From Lentisphaerota bacterium (GTDB lineage: Bacteria > Verrucomicrobiota > Kiritimatiellia > UBA8416 > VGWI01), in assembly GCA_016873655.1 (NCBI GenBank), contig VGWI01000018.1, forward strand, positions 1 to 33,427: a DNA stretch of 33,427 nt. The letters run 5' to 3'. Position 1 is the first letter of the stretch; each line of letters begins with the position of its first letter. The notes under the pieces were generated by a model. It did no database searches. It was not told where the DNA came from and saw nothing but the letters and a program-made list of their open reading frames with translations. Positions 16,590 to 25,630 of this stretch are shown here, piece after piece. The position numbers and the translations under genes are program-made.

Positions 16590-18832
16590 AACACGACGCA
16601 GTCAAGTCCGGCATCGTGCGCCTTCTGCTTGAGAGCGGCAGGGCCATGAGCGCTTCCGAGCTTTCATCACGCATGGGACTGCGTGGAGCGGCCAAGAAGA
16701 AGCTACAGGGCTACCTCGTGGAACTGTCCCGTTCCGGCGCGGTAGTCCCCGCCGGGCGCAGTTCCTACTCGCTGGGCCAGGGAAATGGCGCGCTGACAGG
16801 AGAGCTTGCGATTGTACGTTCAGGCAAAGGCTACGTTGAGACGGGCCGCGGCGCCGCGGTACGGATCGAGGCGACGGACACGGGCACGGCCCTGCCGGGC
16901 GACCGTGTTCTCGTGCGGTTGGACTCTGGCGCCGGCAGCGGGCACGGGGAAACGCCCGCCGGCAAGATTGTCCGGGTCGTTGAGCGTGCCCGTCGCGACA
17001 TAGTGGGCACTCTGCGCCTCACGGACGGCGTTCTGCGGGTTGTTCCTATCGATCCGGCCTACAGACAGCCGTTTATTGTTCACAACGCTGATCCCGGAGA
17101 TGCGGGGAAGCGTGTCGTGATGCGTTTCACCAGTTGGGATGAGCGCGGGACGGATCCGCAGGGCGAGATCATCGAAGTCATGGGCGTGCCGGAGAAGGTT
17201 TCCGACGAGTCCGATGCGGCGGTACGGCATTTCGGCCTGTGCGCCGAGTTCTCCCCGGAGGCGCTGAGGGAGGCAGAACAAGCCTCGCGCCTGATGGATG
17301 ACTTCGGGACGCGAACCGACCTGAGGGGCAGGGGAATAGTGACGATTGATCCGGAAAGGGCGCGCGATTATGACGACGCGCTTTCGCTGGAGGTTCGCGA
17401 TGACGGAATGCGGGTGTTGGGGGTTCACATCGCCGACGTGTCGCACTTCGTGACTGAAGGCAGTGCGCTGGACATGGAAGCCCGTTTGAGAGGGAACAGC
17501 ACTTATCTTCCGGACAGGGTGCTTCCGATGCTTCCGGAGCAACTTTCCAACGGCGTGTGCAGTCTCAAGCCGGATTCCGACAGGCTGGCATTCTCGGCCT
17601 TCCTCGTTTTTGACGAGGATGGCGCCTTGAAAGAGAAATCGTTCGCGCGGACGGTCATCCGGTCAGCCTGCCGGCTGACATATACGCAGGCGATGGTAAT
17701 TCTTGACGGCGGCGCGGGGCCTGATGGCATGCCGCCGTTCGTTCCGTCGCTTCTTGAAGGAATCAACACGCTGTCAGGGCAGTTGAGACGAAGACGCTTC
17801 GCGGCCGGCGCGCTTAACCTCGATACGGCCGAGTGCGAGATACGGATAGGACCGGACGGGAGAATTGCCGATGTCATCTCCGTGCCCGACGACGATTCGC
17901 ACCATCTGGTTGAAGAATGCATGGTGGTGGCCAACGAGGCCGTGGCCGATGAGTTGCGGTCGGCGTCGGTTCGATACATAAGCAGGCGTCACGATCCGCC
18001 TTCTCCGCTCAAGATCGAGGCGCTTGAAGAGGAACTGTCTGAACTCGGGCTCAGGCCGGGCGACCTGCGGGACAGGCGAAGGATAGCCTCGCTTCTCAAG
18101 GAGACGCAGGATCACCCCCTGGCGCGTCACATACGCTTCGCGGTGTTGCGCAGCATGAGCAGGGCTGTCTATTCCGTGGAATCGGACGGACATTTCGGCC
18201 TGGCCAAGAAGTGTTACGCACATTTCACTTCCCCCATCAGGCGCTACCCGGACCTGACCCTGCACCGCGCGCTCGCGCGGCATCTTGCTTCGAGGGACGC
18301 GGGCAGCCGGCCTGTCGGCAGGGTGGTGAATGGGAAGTCAGGGGCAACCGACGATGACCCGCTGGCGGCCACCGCGAACCATTGCACGAAAACCGAGTAC
18401 ATGTCCGAGATGGCGGAGCGCATGGTGGACGAGATAATGAAACTGCGGTTCCTTGCTCAATCGGCGGCGTCCGACAGCCCGAGAAGTTTTGATGCGGTTG
18501 TTGTTCGAGCCACACCTTTCGGCGTCTTCGTGGAGCTTCCCGATCTTCAGATCCAGGGCCTGGTGCATGTTTCCGCCCTGTCCGGAGACCACGCGGGGTT
18601 TAACAGGAAAAACCGGTCACTGTCGGTCGGCGGGAAGGTGTACAGGCTTGGAACGAGCCTGAAGGTCCGTCCGGCGGCTGTAGATACGGAATCCAGACGT
18701 GTCGACTTCAGGCTGGAGGAGGGGCCGGCATGCACTCCGCCGCCGCGAAGGCCGGGAAAGAAGACCGGGGGCATGCGGGGTCCGAAGGGTGCGCGGAAGA
18801 GGATTCGCGGCCGCGGACAAGTCCGCGCTTGA
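16586..18832 (+). CDS. rnr: Ribonuclease R
   Basis: A 748-residue RNase II/RNase R-family 3'-5' exoribonuclease that degrades structured RNA. It has an N-terminal winged-helix segment (about 8-65), a cold-shock-type domain, then the RNB catalytic domain from about residue 248 (VTIDPERARDYDDALSLEV with the metal-binding aspartates, then LGVHIADVSHFV), and CYAHFTSPIRRYPDLTLHRALA near the end of the RNB domain. A C-terminal S1 domain begins near residue 634 (FDAVVVRATPFGVFVELPD), and a basic tail rich in Arg, Lys and Gly follows. The winged helix, S1 domain and basic tail favour RNase R over RNase II. GAGG lies 10 bases before the ATG. Confidence 0.95.
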   Translation: MKHDAVKSGIVRLLLESGRAMSASELSSRMGLRGAAKKKLQGYLVELSRSGAVVPAGRSSYSLGQGNGALTGELAIVRSGKGYVETGRGAAVRIEATDTGTALPGDRVLVRLDSGAGSGHGETPAGKIVRVVERARRDIVGTLRLTDGVLRVVPIDPAYRQPFIVHNADPGDAGKRVVMRFTSWDERGTDPQGEIIEVMGVPEKVSDESDAAVRHFGLCAEFSPEALREAEQASRLMDDFGTRTDLRGRGIVTIDPERARDYDDALSLEVRDDGMRVLGVHIADVSHFVTEGSALDMEARLRGNSTYLPDRVLPMLPEQLSNGVCSLKPDSDRLAFSAFLVFDEDGALKEKSFARTVIRSACRLTYTQAMVILDGGAGPDGMPPFVPSLLEGINTLSGQLRRRRFAAGALNLDTAECEIRIGPDGRIADVISVPDDDSHHLVEECMVVANEAVADELRSASVRYISRRHDPPSPLKIEALEEELSELGLRPGDLRDRRRIASLLKETQDHPLARHIRFAVLRSMSRAVYSVESDGHFGLAKKCYAHFTSPIRRYPDLTLHRALARHLASRDAGSRPVGRVVNGKSGATDDDPLAATANHCTKTEYMSEMAERMVDEIMKLRFLAQSAASDSPRSFDAVVVRATPFGVFVELPDLQIQGLVHVSALSGDHAGFNRKNRSLSVGGKVYRLGTSLKVRPAAVDTESRRVDFRLEEGPACTPPPRRPGKKTGGMRGPKGARKRIRGRGQVRA

Positions 18833-18897
18833 TCCCGAAAGGGCGCGCGATCATAATCCCGCCCTCGTTTCTTGGACAGCCTTAGCGCGAGGAGACC

Positions 18898-19086
18898 ATG
18901 GGCACAGACAGACAGAAGCTCAAAGCGAAGCCGGGCAACCGCCCGAAGAAGTCGGAAAGAGAACGCAGGCGGCGTGTGAAGAACCAGGTGAAGCGGCTCG
19001 TCGGTCTTGGCTGCCAGGAAGCGGATTTGAAGCATATGAATCCCTCCCAGATGCGGGCCAAGCTGCGTCAGCTCGAGCGCAAGTAG
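18898..19086 (+). CDS. Small basic hypothetical protein
   Basis: A 62-residue protein, strongly Lys/Arg-rich, predicted fully helical, with no cysteine pair or membrane segment. The N-terminal half (KLKAKPGNRPKKSERERRRR) looks like a nucleic-acid or ribosome-contacting arm; the C-terminal half (DLKHMNPSQMRAKLRQLERK) is a more regular helix pair. A good ribosome-binding site, GAGGAGA, precedes the ATG, and it sits between rnr and pabBC in the same orientation. I do not recognise the family. The strong start signal and composition make it a likely real gene; an RNA-related role is a guess from charge and from following rnr. Confidence 0.6.
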   Translation: MGTDRQKLKAKPGNRPKKSERERRRRVKNQVKRLVGLGCQEADLKHMNPSQMRAKLRQLERK

Positions 19087-19143
19087 CCCGTCTGCTACAC
19101 CCGGTGCTTCCATGGCGGCGCCTGCCGTGGCGGAGGGCGAGCC

Positions 19144-20919
19144 ATGTCCGCAACGGGGCAGACGAATCTTTCTTCCGCGAAACTCCCCGGCCGGGGAAGC
19201 GTACTCATTCGTCGTCTGGATTCCTGGCAACTGTTCAGTAATCCGCGGCGGATCCTGACGGCATCGTCGCCAGACGAAGTGATGCCGGTCATAGATGAGG
19301 CCGAGGCAGCCGCCTCGGAAGGGCTGTGGGCATGCGGGTTTGTCGCATACGAGGCGGCGCCGGCGTGTGATCGGGCTCTTGTGTGCCGCCCGTCTGCAGG
19401 AGTGCCGCTTGCATGGTTCGGCATCTACGATACGCCGGAAGACGCCGGAGATCTGTCGGAGCATGCCGCCGCCTGCATGGTCAGCAGTCCTGGTTTCGCC
19501 CCTGATCGTGACCGCTACACGGCCTCGGTCAACAGGATACTTGACTACATAAGGGCCGGCGACACTTACCAGGTCAACTACACGATCAGGCTCCGCGCCG
19601 GGTTTCGAGGAGATCCCCTGGCTCTATTTGCCGCAATGTACCGTGGTCAGCCGACCCGCTACGCGACGTTCATCAATACGGGCACGCACGCGATATGTTC
19701 GGCCTCGCCCGAACTGTTCTTCGAACGTGATGGCGGGGTACTGCGGTGCAAGCCGATGAAGGGAACGGCAGCCAGGGGGATGCGGACCGTGGATGACCTG
19801 GCAGCCTGCCATGCACTTGGCGTCTCGGACAAGGACCGCGCCGAGAACGTCATGATCGTTGACATGGTGAGGAACGACCTGGGACGGGTTGCTGAGCCGG
19901 GGTCTGTCCGTGTGGTGAGTCTGTTCGATGTGGAGAAGCACCCGACGGTGTTCCAGATGACATCGACCGTGGAGGCTCTATCCGGGGCTGGACTGCAGGG
20001 CGTATTCAAAGCCCTGTTCCCGTGCGCCTCGGTGACTGGAGCGCCCAAGGTCCGCACCATGCAGATCATCGACGAGTTGGAAACAGCACCGCGTGGTGTC
20101 TATTGCGGGGCGATTGGATATGCGCATCGTGACGAAGTCCGTTTCAGCGTGGCAATACGCACCGCGGTGGTGGATCTTGCGGCCGGGACGGTCGAGTACG
20201 GGACCGGCGGCGGAATAACGGCCGGATCCGCCCCGGCATCCGAGTACGAAGAGTGTCTTGCCAAGGCGCGGGTGTTTTCCTCGCGCCCGCCGCAATTCGA
20301 TCTGCTTGAGACCATGCGGTGGGATGCCGAAGGGTACTACCTTCTGGATGGCCACATCGCCAGGATAAGGGATTCGGCTGAGTTCTTCGGGTTCCGTTTT
20401 GACGAAAGAGCCGCAAGGGAACTTCTTGGGCGGGAGAGTGCCGGCTTCGGCCGCGCAGGTATGCGTGTGCGAATGACTCTGTCTCAGTCCGGCGTTCTGC
20501 GGGTATCGTCATCCCCGCTGGAGCAGGATGCAGTCCGGTTTCGCATAGCCCTTGCGGCGGAACCGGTTGACGCTTCCGACCGCTTTCTCTACCATAAAAC
20601 GACCTTTCGGACCTTGTACGAGAAAGCCAGGAATGCGCGCCGGTCGGCTGACGACGTCATTCTGTACAACGCTGCCGGCGAGGTGACTGAAAGCACCATG
20701 GCCAACGTGGTTGCCGAGCGTTCCGGGCGGTTTGTGACGCCGCCGGTCAGTTCGGGATTGCTGGCCGGCGTCTTCCGGGAGCACCTGCTTTCGTCCGGGC
20801 GGATCGAGGAAGGCTTGATCAGGGTTGAGGATCTCAGGGGGTTCGACAGGATCTGGCTTGTGAATTCGGTGAGGGGCTGGATCGAGACCGAGTGGGCTGA
20901 CGGTTCAGGGGGAGTCTGA
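19144..20919 (+). CDS. pabBC: Aminodeoxychorismate synthase I / aminodeoxychorismate lyase fusion
   Basis: A 591-residue bifunctional protein of p-aminobenzoate (folate) synthesis. Residues about 120-380 form the chorismate-binding PabB domain: IRAGDTYQVNYTIRL, CKPMKGTAARG with the lysine diagnostic of PabB enzymes, MIVDMVRNDLGRVA and GAPKVRTMQIIDELE. From about residue 385 a class IV aminotransferase-fold domain (PabC) follows, with FLYHKTTFR containing the likely PLP lysine, and NAAGEVTESTMANV and PPVSSGLLAGVFRE. Together they turn chorismate and ammonia into p-aminobenzoate and pyruvate. The glutaminase PabA is not in the window. GGAGG precedes the ATG. Such fusions are widespread. Confidence 0.92.
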   Translation: MSATGQTNLSSAKLPGRGSVLIRRLDSWQLFSNPRRILTASSPDEVMPVIDEAEAAASEGLWACGFVAYEAAPACDRALVCRPSAGVPLAWFGIYDTPEDAGDLSEHAAACMVSSPGFAPDRDRYTASVNRILDYIRAGDTYQVNYTIRLRAGFRGDPLALFAAMYRGQPTRYATFINTGTHAICSASPELFFERDGGVLRCKPMKGTAARGMRTVDDLAACHALGVSDKDRAENVMIVDMVRNDLGRVAEPGSVRVVSLFDVEKHPTVFQMTSTVEALSGAGLQGVFKALFPCASVTGAPKVRTMQIIDELETAPRGVYCGAIGYAHRDEVRFSVAIRTAVVDLAAGTVEYGTGGGITAGSAPASEYEECLAKARVFSSRPPQFDLLETMRWDAEGYYLLDGHIARIRDSAEFFGFRFDERAARELLGRESAGFGRAGMRVRMTLSQSGVLRVSSSPLEQDAVRFRIALAAEPVDASDRFLYHKTTFRTLYEKARNARRSADDVILYNAAGEVTESTMANVVAERSGRFVTPPVSSGLLAGVFREHLLSSGRIEEGLIRVEDLRGFDRIWLVNSVRGWIETEWADGSGGV

Positions 20920-20926
20920 CCAGGGG

Positions 20927-21715
20927 ATGCGCGGACTTGCATATTCGGTGTGGCTGAGGCGCGAACTTCTTCTAACGCTTGTCCTGCGCAACCTGAAGAT
21001 CCGGTACAAGAGTTCTGTTCTCGGCTTCTTCTGGTCCTTGCTTACGCCGTTGTGTTTCATACTCATCTACGGGTTTTTCGCCGGGATTCTGAAGTTCAAC
21101 GACGGCCGGCCGAGATACTTCGAGTTCCTGGTTGTCGGCATAGTCTGCTGGCAGTTCTTCCTGTCGTGCATGAACGATTCGCTCCATGCCGTAACGGGCA
21201 ACGTTAACCTGATCAAAAAGACTTCGTTTCCGAGGATTGTCCTGCCTCTTTCCACCGTGCTTGCGAACATGGTTAACTTTCTGCTGACCTCGGCGGTGCT
21301 GCTGGCCTATCTTCTCGTCTCGGGCGTTGTCCCGGTCAACTTCCTGTGGCTCATTCCGGCGCTCGCGGTTCAGGCGGTGCTTTGCCTTGGCATCTCTATG
21401 CTGGTCTGTGCCGGAAACGTGTTCTTCCGCGATACGGAGCATTTTGTCGGGATCCTGTCGCTGGCATGGTTCTTCGTGACGCCCGTTTTCTACCCTCTGG
21501 AGCTCCAGATGGAGCGGCTGCCGGACGGACTGGAGTGGGCCGCGTTTCTGAATCCGATGACGGGCATAGTGTGTCTCTACAGGCGCGGGTGGATGGGGCA
21601 CCCGTTGCCGCCGGGCGCCGGCCTGTTGGTGTCCGCGGCGGCGGCATGCGCGCTGCTTGCGGCCGGGCTTGCAGTGTTTCAGTCAACGCAGTCGCGTTTT
21701 GCGGATGAGCTGTAG
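20927..21715 (+). CDS. ABC-2 type polysaccharide export permease (Wzm/TagG-like)
   Basis: A 262-residue ABC-2 membrane protein. The N-terminus has LLTLVLRNLKIRYKSSVLGFFWSLL, the signature segment of the polysaccharide/polyol-phosphate export subfamily, followed by about six membrane helices, including LVVGIVCWQFFLSCMNDS and the region FFVTPVFYPLELQMERLP near the C-terminal half. It pairs with the ATPase gene that starts three bases after its stop. Together they would move a lipid-linked polysaccharide across the inner membrane. CAGGGG precedes the ATG. The specific polymer is unknown. Confidence 0.9.
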   Translation: MRGLAYSVWLRRELLLTLVLRNLKIRYKSSVLGFFWSLLTPLCFILIYGFFAGILKFNDGRPRYFEFLVVGIVCWQFFLSCMNDSLHAVTGNVNLIKKTSFPRIVLPLSTVLANMVNFLLTSAVLLAYLLVSGVVPVNFLWLIPALAVQAVLCLGISMLVCAGNVFFRDTEHFVGILSLAWFFVTPVFYPLELQMERLPDGLEWAAFLNPMTGIVCLYRRGWMGHPLPPGAGLLVSAAAACALLAAGLAVFQSTQSRFADEL

Positions 21716-21718
21716 AAG

Positions 21719-22912
21719 ATGAACGAACCCGTCATAACCGTCCGGAACCTGCGCAAGGAGTACAGGCTCAGGGCCGCGCAGCGTACGCTCAAGTCCAGCG
21801 TTCTCGGCATGGTCCGCGGCGGCGCGGCGCGCGGTCGCAGGTTCGTCGCGCTCGACGACGTTACCTTCGATGTCTTTCCTGGCGAGACACTGGGCATCAT
21901 AGGGGCGAACGGCGCGGGGAAGAGCACGCTTCTATCCCTGCTGACCGGCACAGTGAAGCCGACGTCGGGCTCGCTGAGTGTCAAAGGCGCGCTTTCCTCG
22001 CTGCTTGAGCTTGGCGCGGGTTTCCATCCGGACCTGACCGGCCGGGAGAATGTCTTCCTTTACGGCGCAATAATGGGAATCGGCAGACGGCAGATGCGAG
22101 AGAGGTTCGACTCGATCGTTGAGTTTGCCGGGCTTGAGCAGTTCATAGACCAGCCGGTGAAGCACTATTCTTCGGGGATGTACGTTCGTCTGGGGTTCGC
22201 TGTTGCGGTCGAGGTAAACCCGGACATTCTTCTTGTTGACGAGGTGCTTGCCGTCGGCGATGCCGATTTCCAGCGGAAGTGCATCAGACGCATGGGCGAG
22301 TTCCGAGATTCGGGCAAGACGATGCTAATCATTTCGCACGACCTTCCGACCATCCAGTCGATCAGCACACGGATACTCTTCCTGGATAAGGGCGGGATAC
22401 TTGGCATCGGCGACCCTCAGCACATGGTTGAGGAATACGAGTCTCTCAACCGGTTGCGCGCCACCCGTGACGTAAGGCGCGAGTGGGGGACTGGGGAGGC
22501 TCGCATTGCCGGCGTGCGATTTCTCGACAGCGGCGGCGCACAGGTGGAAAGGGTCGCGTGGGGTTCGCCTGTAACCGCAGAGGTCTCGTTCTCTGCCATG
22601 AAGAAGATAGACAACCCGGTTTTCGGTTTTGCTCTTTCCGATTCAGCCGGCCGGTTGATCTACGGCAACAACACCCAGATAGAGGGATTCCGTATCCCGT
22701 TCATCGAGGGCGAGGGGCGGATCAGGCTGGTGTTGGACGGGGTTCCGATGTCATCCGGGCTGTACCTGTGGTCGTTCTCCATACACTCATCCGACCACAA
22801 GGTGAACTACCACCGTGCGGACAACTGCTTCCCGCTCGAAGTGGAGTCTGAGAAACAGTTTGAGGGGCTGTGTCACGTTCCGTGCCACTGGGAGGGGCTG
22901 GAGAATGGCTGA
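21719..22912 (+). CDS. ABC transporter ATPase, polysaccharide export (Wzt-like) with C-terminal glycan-binding domain
   Basis: A 397-residue protein. The ATPase domain has Walker A GANGAGKST (62-70), the variant signature KHYSSGMYVRLGFAVA, Walker B ILLVDEVLAVGD and the switch histidine in LIISHD, all typical of the Wzt/TagH subfamily. From about residue 255 a beta-sandwich follows (VTAEVSFSAMKKIDNPVFGFALSDSAGRLIYGNNTQIEG), matching the Wzt C-terminal domain that recognises modified polysaccharide chain ends. Exporters with this domain usually handle O-antigens whose ends are capped. The stop overlaps nadC by eight bases. Confidence 0.92.
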   Translation: MNEPVITVRNLRKEYRLRAAQRTLKSSVLGMVRGGAARGRRFVALDDVTFDVFPGETLGIIGANGAGKSTLLSLLTGTVKPTSGSLSVKGALSSLLELGAGFHPDLTGRENVFLYGAIMGIGRRQMRERFDSIVEFAGLEQFIDQPVKHYSSGMYVRLGFAVAVEVNPDILLVDEVLAVGDADFQRKCIRRMGEFRDSGKTMLIISHDLPTIQSISTRILFLDKGGILGIGDPQHMVEEYESLNRLRATRDVRREWGTGEARIAGVRFLDSGGAQVERVAWGSPVTAEVSFSAMKKIDNPVFGFALSDSAGRLIYGNNTQIEGFRIPFIEGEGRIRLVLDGVPMSSGLYLWSFSIHSSDHKVNYHRADNCFPLEVESEKQFEGLCHVPCHWEGLENG

Positions 22913-23774
22913 TCCCGGATGGGGCCTGGTTCCGGAAAAGGAATGGCGCCGGCTGATTGACAACGCGTTGGCGGAGGATCTGAACGAGGCCGGAGACGTC
23001 ACCTCAATTGCCACGGTTCCAGCCGATGCGAGGTGCACGGCCGTGATAGTTGCCCGGGAACCGTGTGTCACCGCCGGCATTCCACTCGCCGTTGAGGTGT
23101 TCCTGAAATGCGAGCCGTCGCTGAATTTCTCCGGGGCCGTGCGGGATGGCGAGGCCGTCAGGGCAGGCGCCGTTCTGGCCAGGATTGCCGGTTCTGCGCG
23201 CGGTGTGCTGGCGGCGGAAAGAACCGCATTGAACCTGCTGCAGCGTCTTACGGGAGTTGCCACCCTGACGCGCCGGTACGCCGATGCGGTGGCGGGACTG
23301 CCGACGCTGATCCTCGATACGAGGAAGACTACGCCGGGATTGCGCGCCGTCGAGAAGTACGCCGTACGCTGCGGGGGCGGCGCGAATCATCGCATCGGGC
23401 TGTATGACAGGGTTCTCATAAAGGACAACCACCGCGCCCTGCTTGGCAGGGAAGGTGAATCTCTCGGGGCAGCGGTCAGGCGGGCGCATGCGTGCTATCC
23501 GTCGCTCGAGATCGAGATAGAGGTGGAATCGCTTGATGAACTCAAGTCCGCTCTCGAGGGGAGGCCGGACTGGGTGCTTCTCGACAACATGCCGTTGCCG
23601 CTGATGCGCGAGTGCGTTGGTCTGTGCCGCGGCAGGTGCCGCACCGAAGCGTCCGGCGGGATATCGCTTGAAACCGTCCGTGCTGTGGCGGAGACGGGGG
23701 TTGACGCCATATCCGTCGGGCGTCTTACCCATTCCGCTGTGGCGGCCGATCTTTCGCTGGAGATCGAAGCGTGA
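22905..23774 (+). CDS. nadC: Nicotinate-nucleotide pyrophosphorylase (carboxylating)
   Basis: A 289-residue quinolinate phosphoribosyltransferase of de novo NAD synthesis, making nicotinate mononucleotide from quinolinate and PRPP. Characteristic motifs are ALAEDLNEAGDVTS, ERTALNLLQRLTGVATLT, DTRKTTPGLRAVEKYAVRCG, HRIGLYDRVLIKDNH and, near the C-terminus, IEIEVESLDEL, LLDNM and EASGGI. The ATG at 22905 is chosen because it overlaps the wzt-like stop and has GGAGGGG upstream; an upstream frame would lie within the ATPase gene. It ends in a GTGA overlap with coaX. nadA and nadB are not in the window. Confidence 0.95.
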   Translation: MADPGWGLVPEKEWRRLIDNALAEDLNEAGDVTSIATVPADARCTAVIVAREPCVTAGIPLAVEVFLKCEPSLNFSGAVRDGEAVRAGAVLARIAGSARGVLAAERTALNLLQRLTGVATLTRRYADAVAGLPTLILDTRKTTPGLRAVEKYAVRCGGGANHRIGLYDRVLIKDNHRALLGREGESLGAAVRRAHACYPSLEIEIEVESLDELKSALEGRPDWVLLDNMPLPLMRECVGLCRGRCRTEASGGISLETVRAVAETGVDAISVGRLTHSAVAADLSLEIEA

Positions 23775-24517
23775 GCCGCTGCCTGCTTGTTGACGTCGGA
23801 AACACCAATACCGGCATGGCCCTTTACGTCAACGGCCGGATGGCGAGGCAGACGTGTATTGCCACGGAACCAAGGAAGGTTTCCGCGGCCGTGTTGAGGA
23901 AACTGGCCGGAAGAACCATGGCCGACGGGGGGATAGTCAGTTCCGTTGTTCCCGGCATGGCTTCCCGGTGGGTTTCACTTCTGGCCGGTCTGTCCGCGGG
24001 ACGGCCGATGGTCCTGGACGCAAGCCTGGAACTCAACGTGAAGCTGGACTATCCGCGGCCCGGGACTCTCGGGCCTGATCGCATCGCGGATGCATGTGGA
24101 GCGTACCTTCTCGCCCGCGGGCCCGTCGTGGTCGTTGACGTCGGGACCGCGGCCACGGTGGATGCCGTGACCGTTGACGGGCGGTTTGTGGGCGGTGCGA
24201 TAGCGCCCGGACCCGCGATGATGACAAGGGCGCTGGCAGAGGGCACTGCACTGCTGCCGAATGTGAAGTGGGGCGGGCCGTGCGGCGCCGTGGGACGCAG
24301 CACGGTGAGCGCGATCAGGACGGGTGTGAGAATCGGCTATCGCGGCATGATAGACGCTCTGATCGAATCGGCGCGGTCGGTTGCCGGCCGGGGCGCGGCC
24401 GTGGTGGCAACGGGCGGGTGGGCGGCGCGTGTGTTCGGCGCGAACCCGGCCGGGGTCGAGATACGTCCGTGGCTGACATTTGACGGGATGGTCCACATAT
24501 GGGAATTGAATCGCTGA
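23771..24517 (+). CDS. coaX: Type III pantothenate kinase
   Basis: A 248-residue CoaX-type pantothenate kinase, catalysing the first step of coenzyme A synthesis. The ATP-binding motif is LLVDVGNTNTGMAL at the N-terminus; GPDRIADACGAY and VVVDVGTAATVDAVTVDGRFVGGAIAPG are the pantothenate- and dimer-contact signatures. The start is a GTG overlapping the nadC stop as GTGA. CoaX enzymes generally need a monovalent cation and are not feedback-inhibited by CoA. It lies in a cofactor gene run with nadC and pabBC. Confidence 0.93.
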   Translation: MSRCLLVDVGNTNTGMALYVNGRMARQTCIATEPRKVSAAVLRKLAGRTMADGGIVSSVVPGMASRWVSLLAGLSAGRPMVLDASLELNVKLDYPRPGTLGPDRIADACGAYLLARGPVVVVDVGTAATVDAVTVDGRFVGGAIAPGPAMMTRALAEGTALLPNVKWGGPCGAVGRSTVSAIRTGVRIGYRGMIDALIESARSVAGRGAAVVATGGWAARVFGANPAGVEIRPWLTFDGMVHIWELNR

Positions 24518-24550
24518 CGGCCCGGCGGCCGCGCGAACGGGAGGTGCTCC

Positions 24551-25630
24551 TTGGGTAATGTCTACGCAATTGTCCTTGCCGGCGGCCGCGGTGTGCGCTT
24601 CTGGCCGCTCAGCACGCGCGAGCGTCCGAAGCAGGTGCTGGATATCTTTGGCGGAACCCCGCTCATCCGCATGGCGGTCGAGTATCTGGAGGGTATAGTC
24701 ACTCCCGACCGCACATTCGTAATTACCAGCGAGGAGCTTGCCGGGCCCCTGCGCGAGACGCTGCCGGGCGTGCCGCCCGAGCAGATCGTCGGTGAGCCTG
24801 TCGGACGCGACACGGCGGCCGCCGTTGCCGTTGGCATGTCGCTTGTCGCCGCGCGTGACCCGGAAGGCGTGGCGGTGGTGGTCACGGCAGACCACATCAT
24901 CGGCGATCTTCCTGTCTTCAGGACAACCATGCGGGACGCCGCCTCAATCGCTTCCGGCTCGGATGTGCTTGTCGTGATCGGCATGCGCCCGTCCGCCCCG
25001 TCCACCGGTTACGGCTACATCGAGGCAGCGGATGCCGTGGAGGGCGGGGGTGGAACGGGGTTTCGCAAGGTGACTCGCTTTGTCGAAAAGCCGGACCTCG
25101 ATACGGCCAGGCGATACGTCGAGTCCGGCAGGCATTTCTGGAACTCGGGCATGTTCGTGTGGAGCGTTGCCGCTTTCCGGTCGGCCCTGGGCAGGTACGC
25201 CCCGGAGTTGAGGGAGCTGATGGACTTGATTTCGGCAGCGGGCCTCGCGGGCGTCGGCGAAGTCATGCGGCGCGCATATCCCGGTTTGCAGAGGATCTCC
25301 GTGGACTACGCGATAATGGAAAAGGCGCGCAACATCGTGATGGCTGTCGGCGAGTTCGCGTGGGATGACGCGGGCACATGGTCTTGCGTCGAGCGCCACT
25401 TCTGCCGTGACGCGGCCGGCAATACCGCCCTTGGCCAGGCAGAGCTGCTTGATTCGACCGGTTGCGTTGTGGTTTCGGGAGAAAGGCTGACCGCAGTCAT
25501 CGGGCTTGAAGACGTCGTTGTGGTCCAGGCTCCGGGGGCGACGCTTGTATGCCGGAAGGACCGCGTGCAGGACGTGAAAAAGCTGGTTACGCGCATGGAA
25601 GAGAACGGCGGTTACGATGGGCTCATCTGA
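24551..25630 (+). CDS. manC: Mannose-1-phosphate guanylyltransferase
   Basis: A 359-residue nucleotidyltransferase making GDP-mannose from mannose-1-phosphate and GTP. It opens with VYAIVLAGGRGVRFWPLS, the diagnostic nucleotide-binding motif, and contains PSTGYGYIEA, VTRFVEKPD and WNSGMFVW. The length corresponds to the single-domain form without a fused phosphomannose isomerase. The start is a TTG at 24551, with GGGAGG a few bases upstream; no ATG is available near the conserved first strand. The 3' end overlaps ruvX by 14 bases. It is a candidate donor-synthesis enzyme for the exported polysaccharide, which is an inference. Confidence 0.93.
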   Translation: MGNVYAIVLAGGRGVRFWPLSTRERPKQVLDIFGGTPLIRMAVEYLEGIVTPDRTFVITSEELAGPLRETLPGVPPEQIVGEPVGRDTAAAVAVGMSLVAARDPEGVAVVVTADHIIGDLPVFRTTMRDAASIASGSDVLVVIGMRPSAPSTGYGYIEAADAVEGGGGTGFRKVTRFVEKPDLDTARRYVESGRHFWNSGMFVWSVAAFRSALGRYAPELRELMDLISAAGLAGVGEVMRRAYPGLQRISVDYAIMEKARNIVMAVGEFAWDDAGTWSCVERHFCRDAAGNTALGQAELLDSTGCVVVSGERLTAVIGLEDVVVVQAPGATLVCRKDRVQDVKKLVTRMEENGGYDGLI

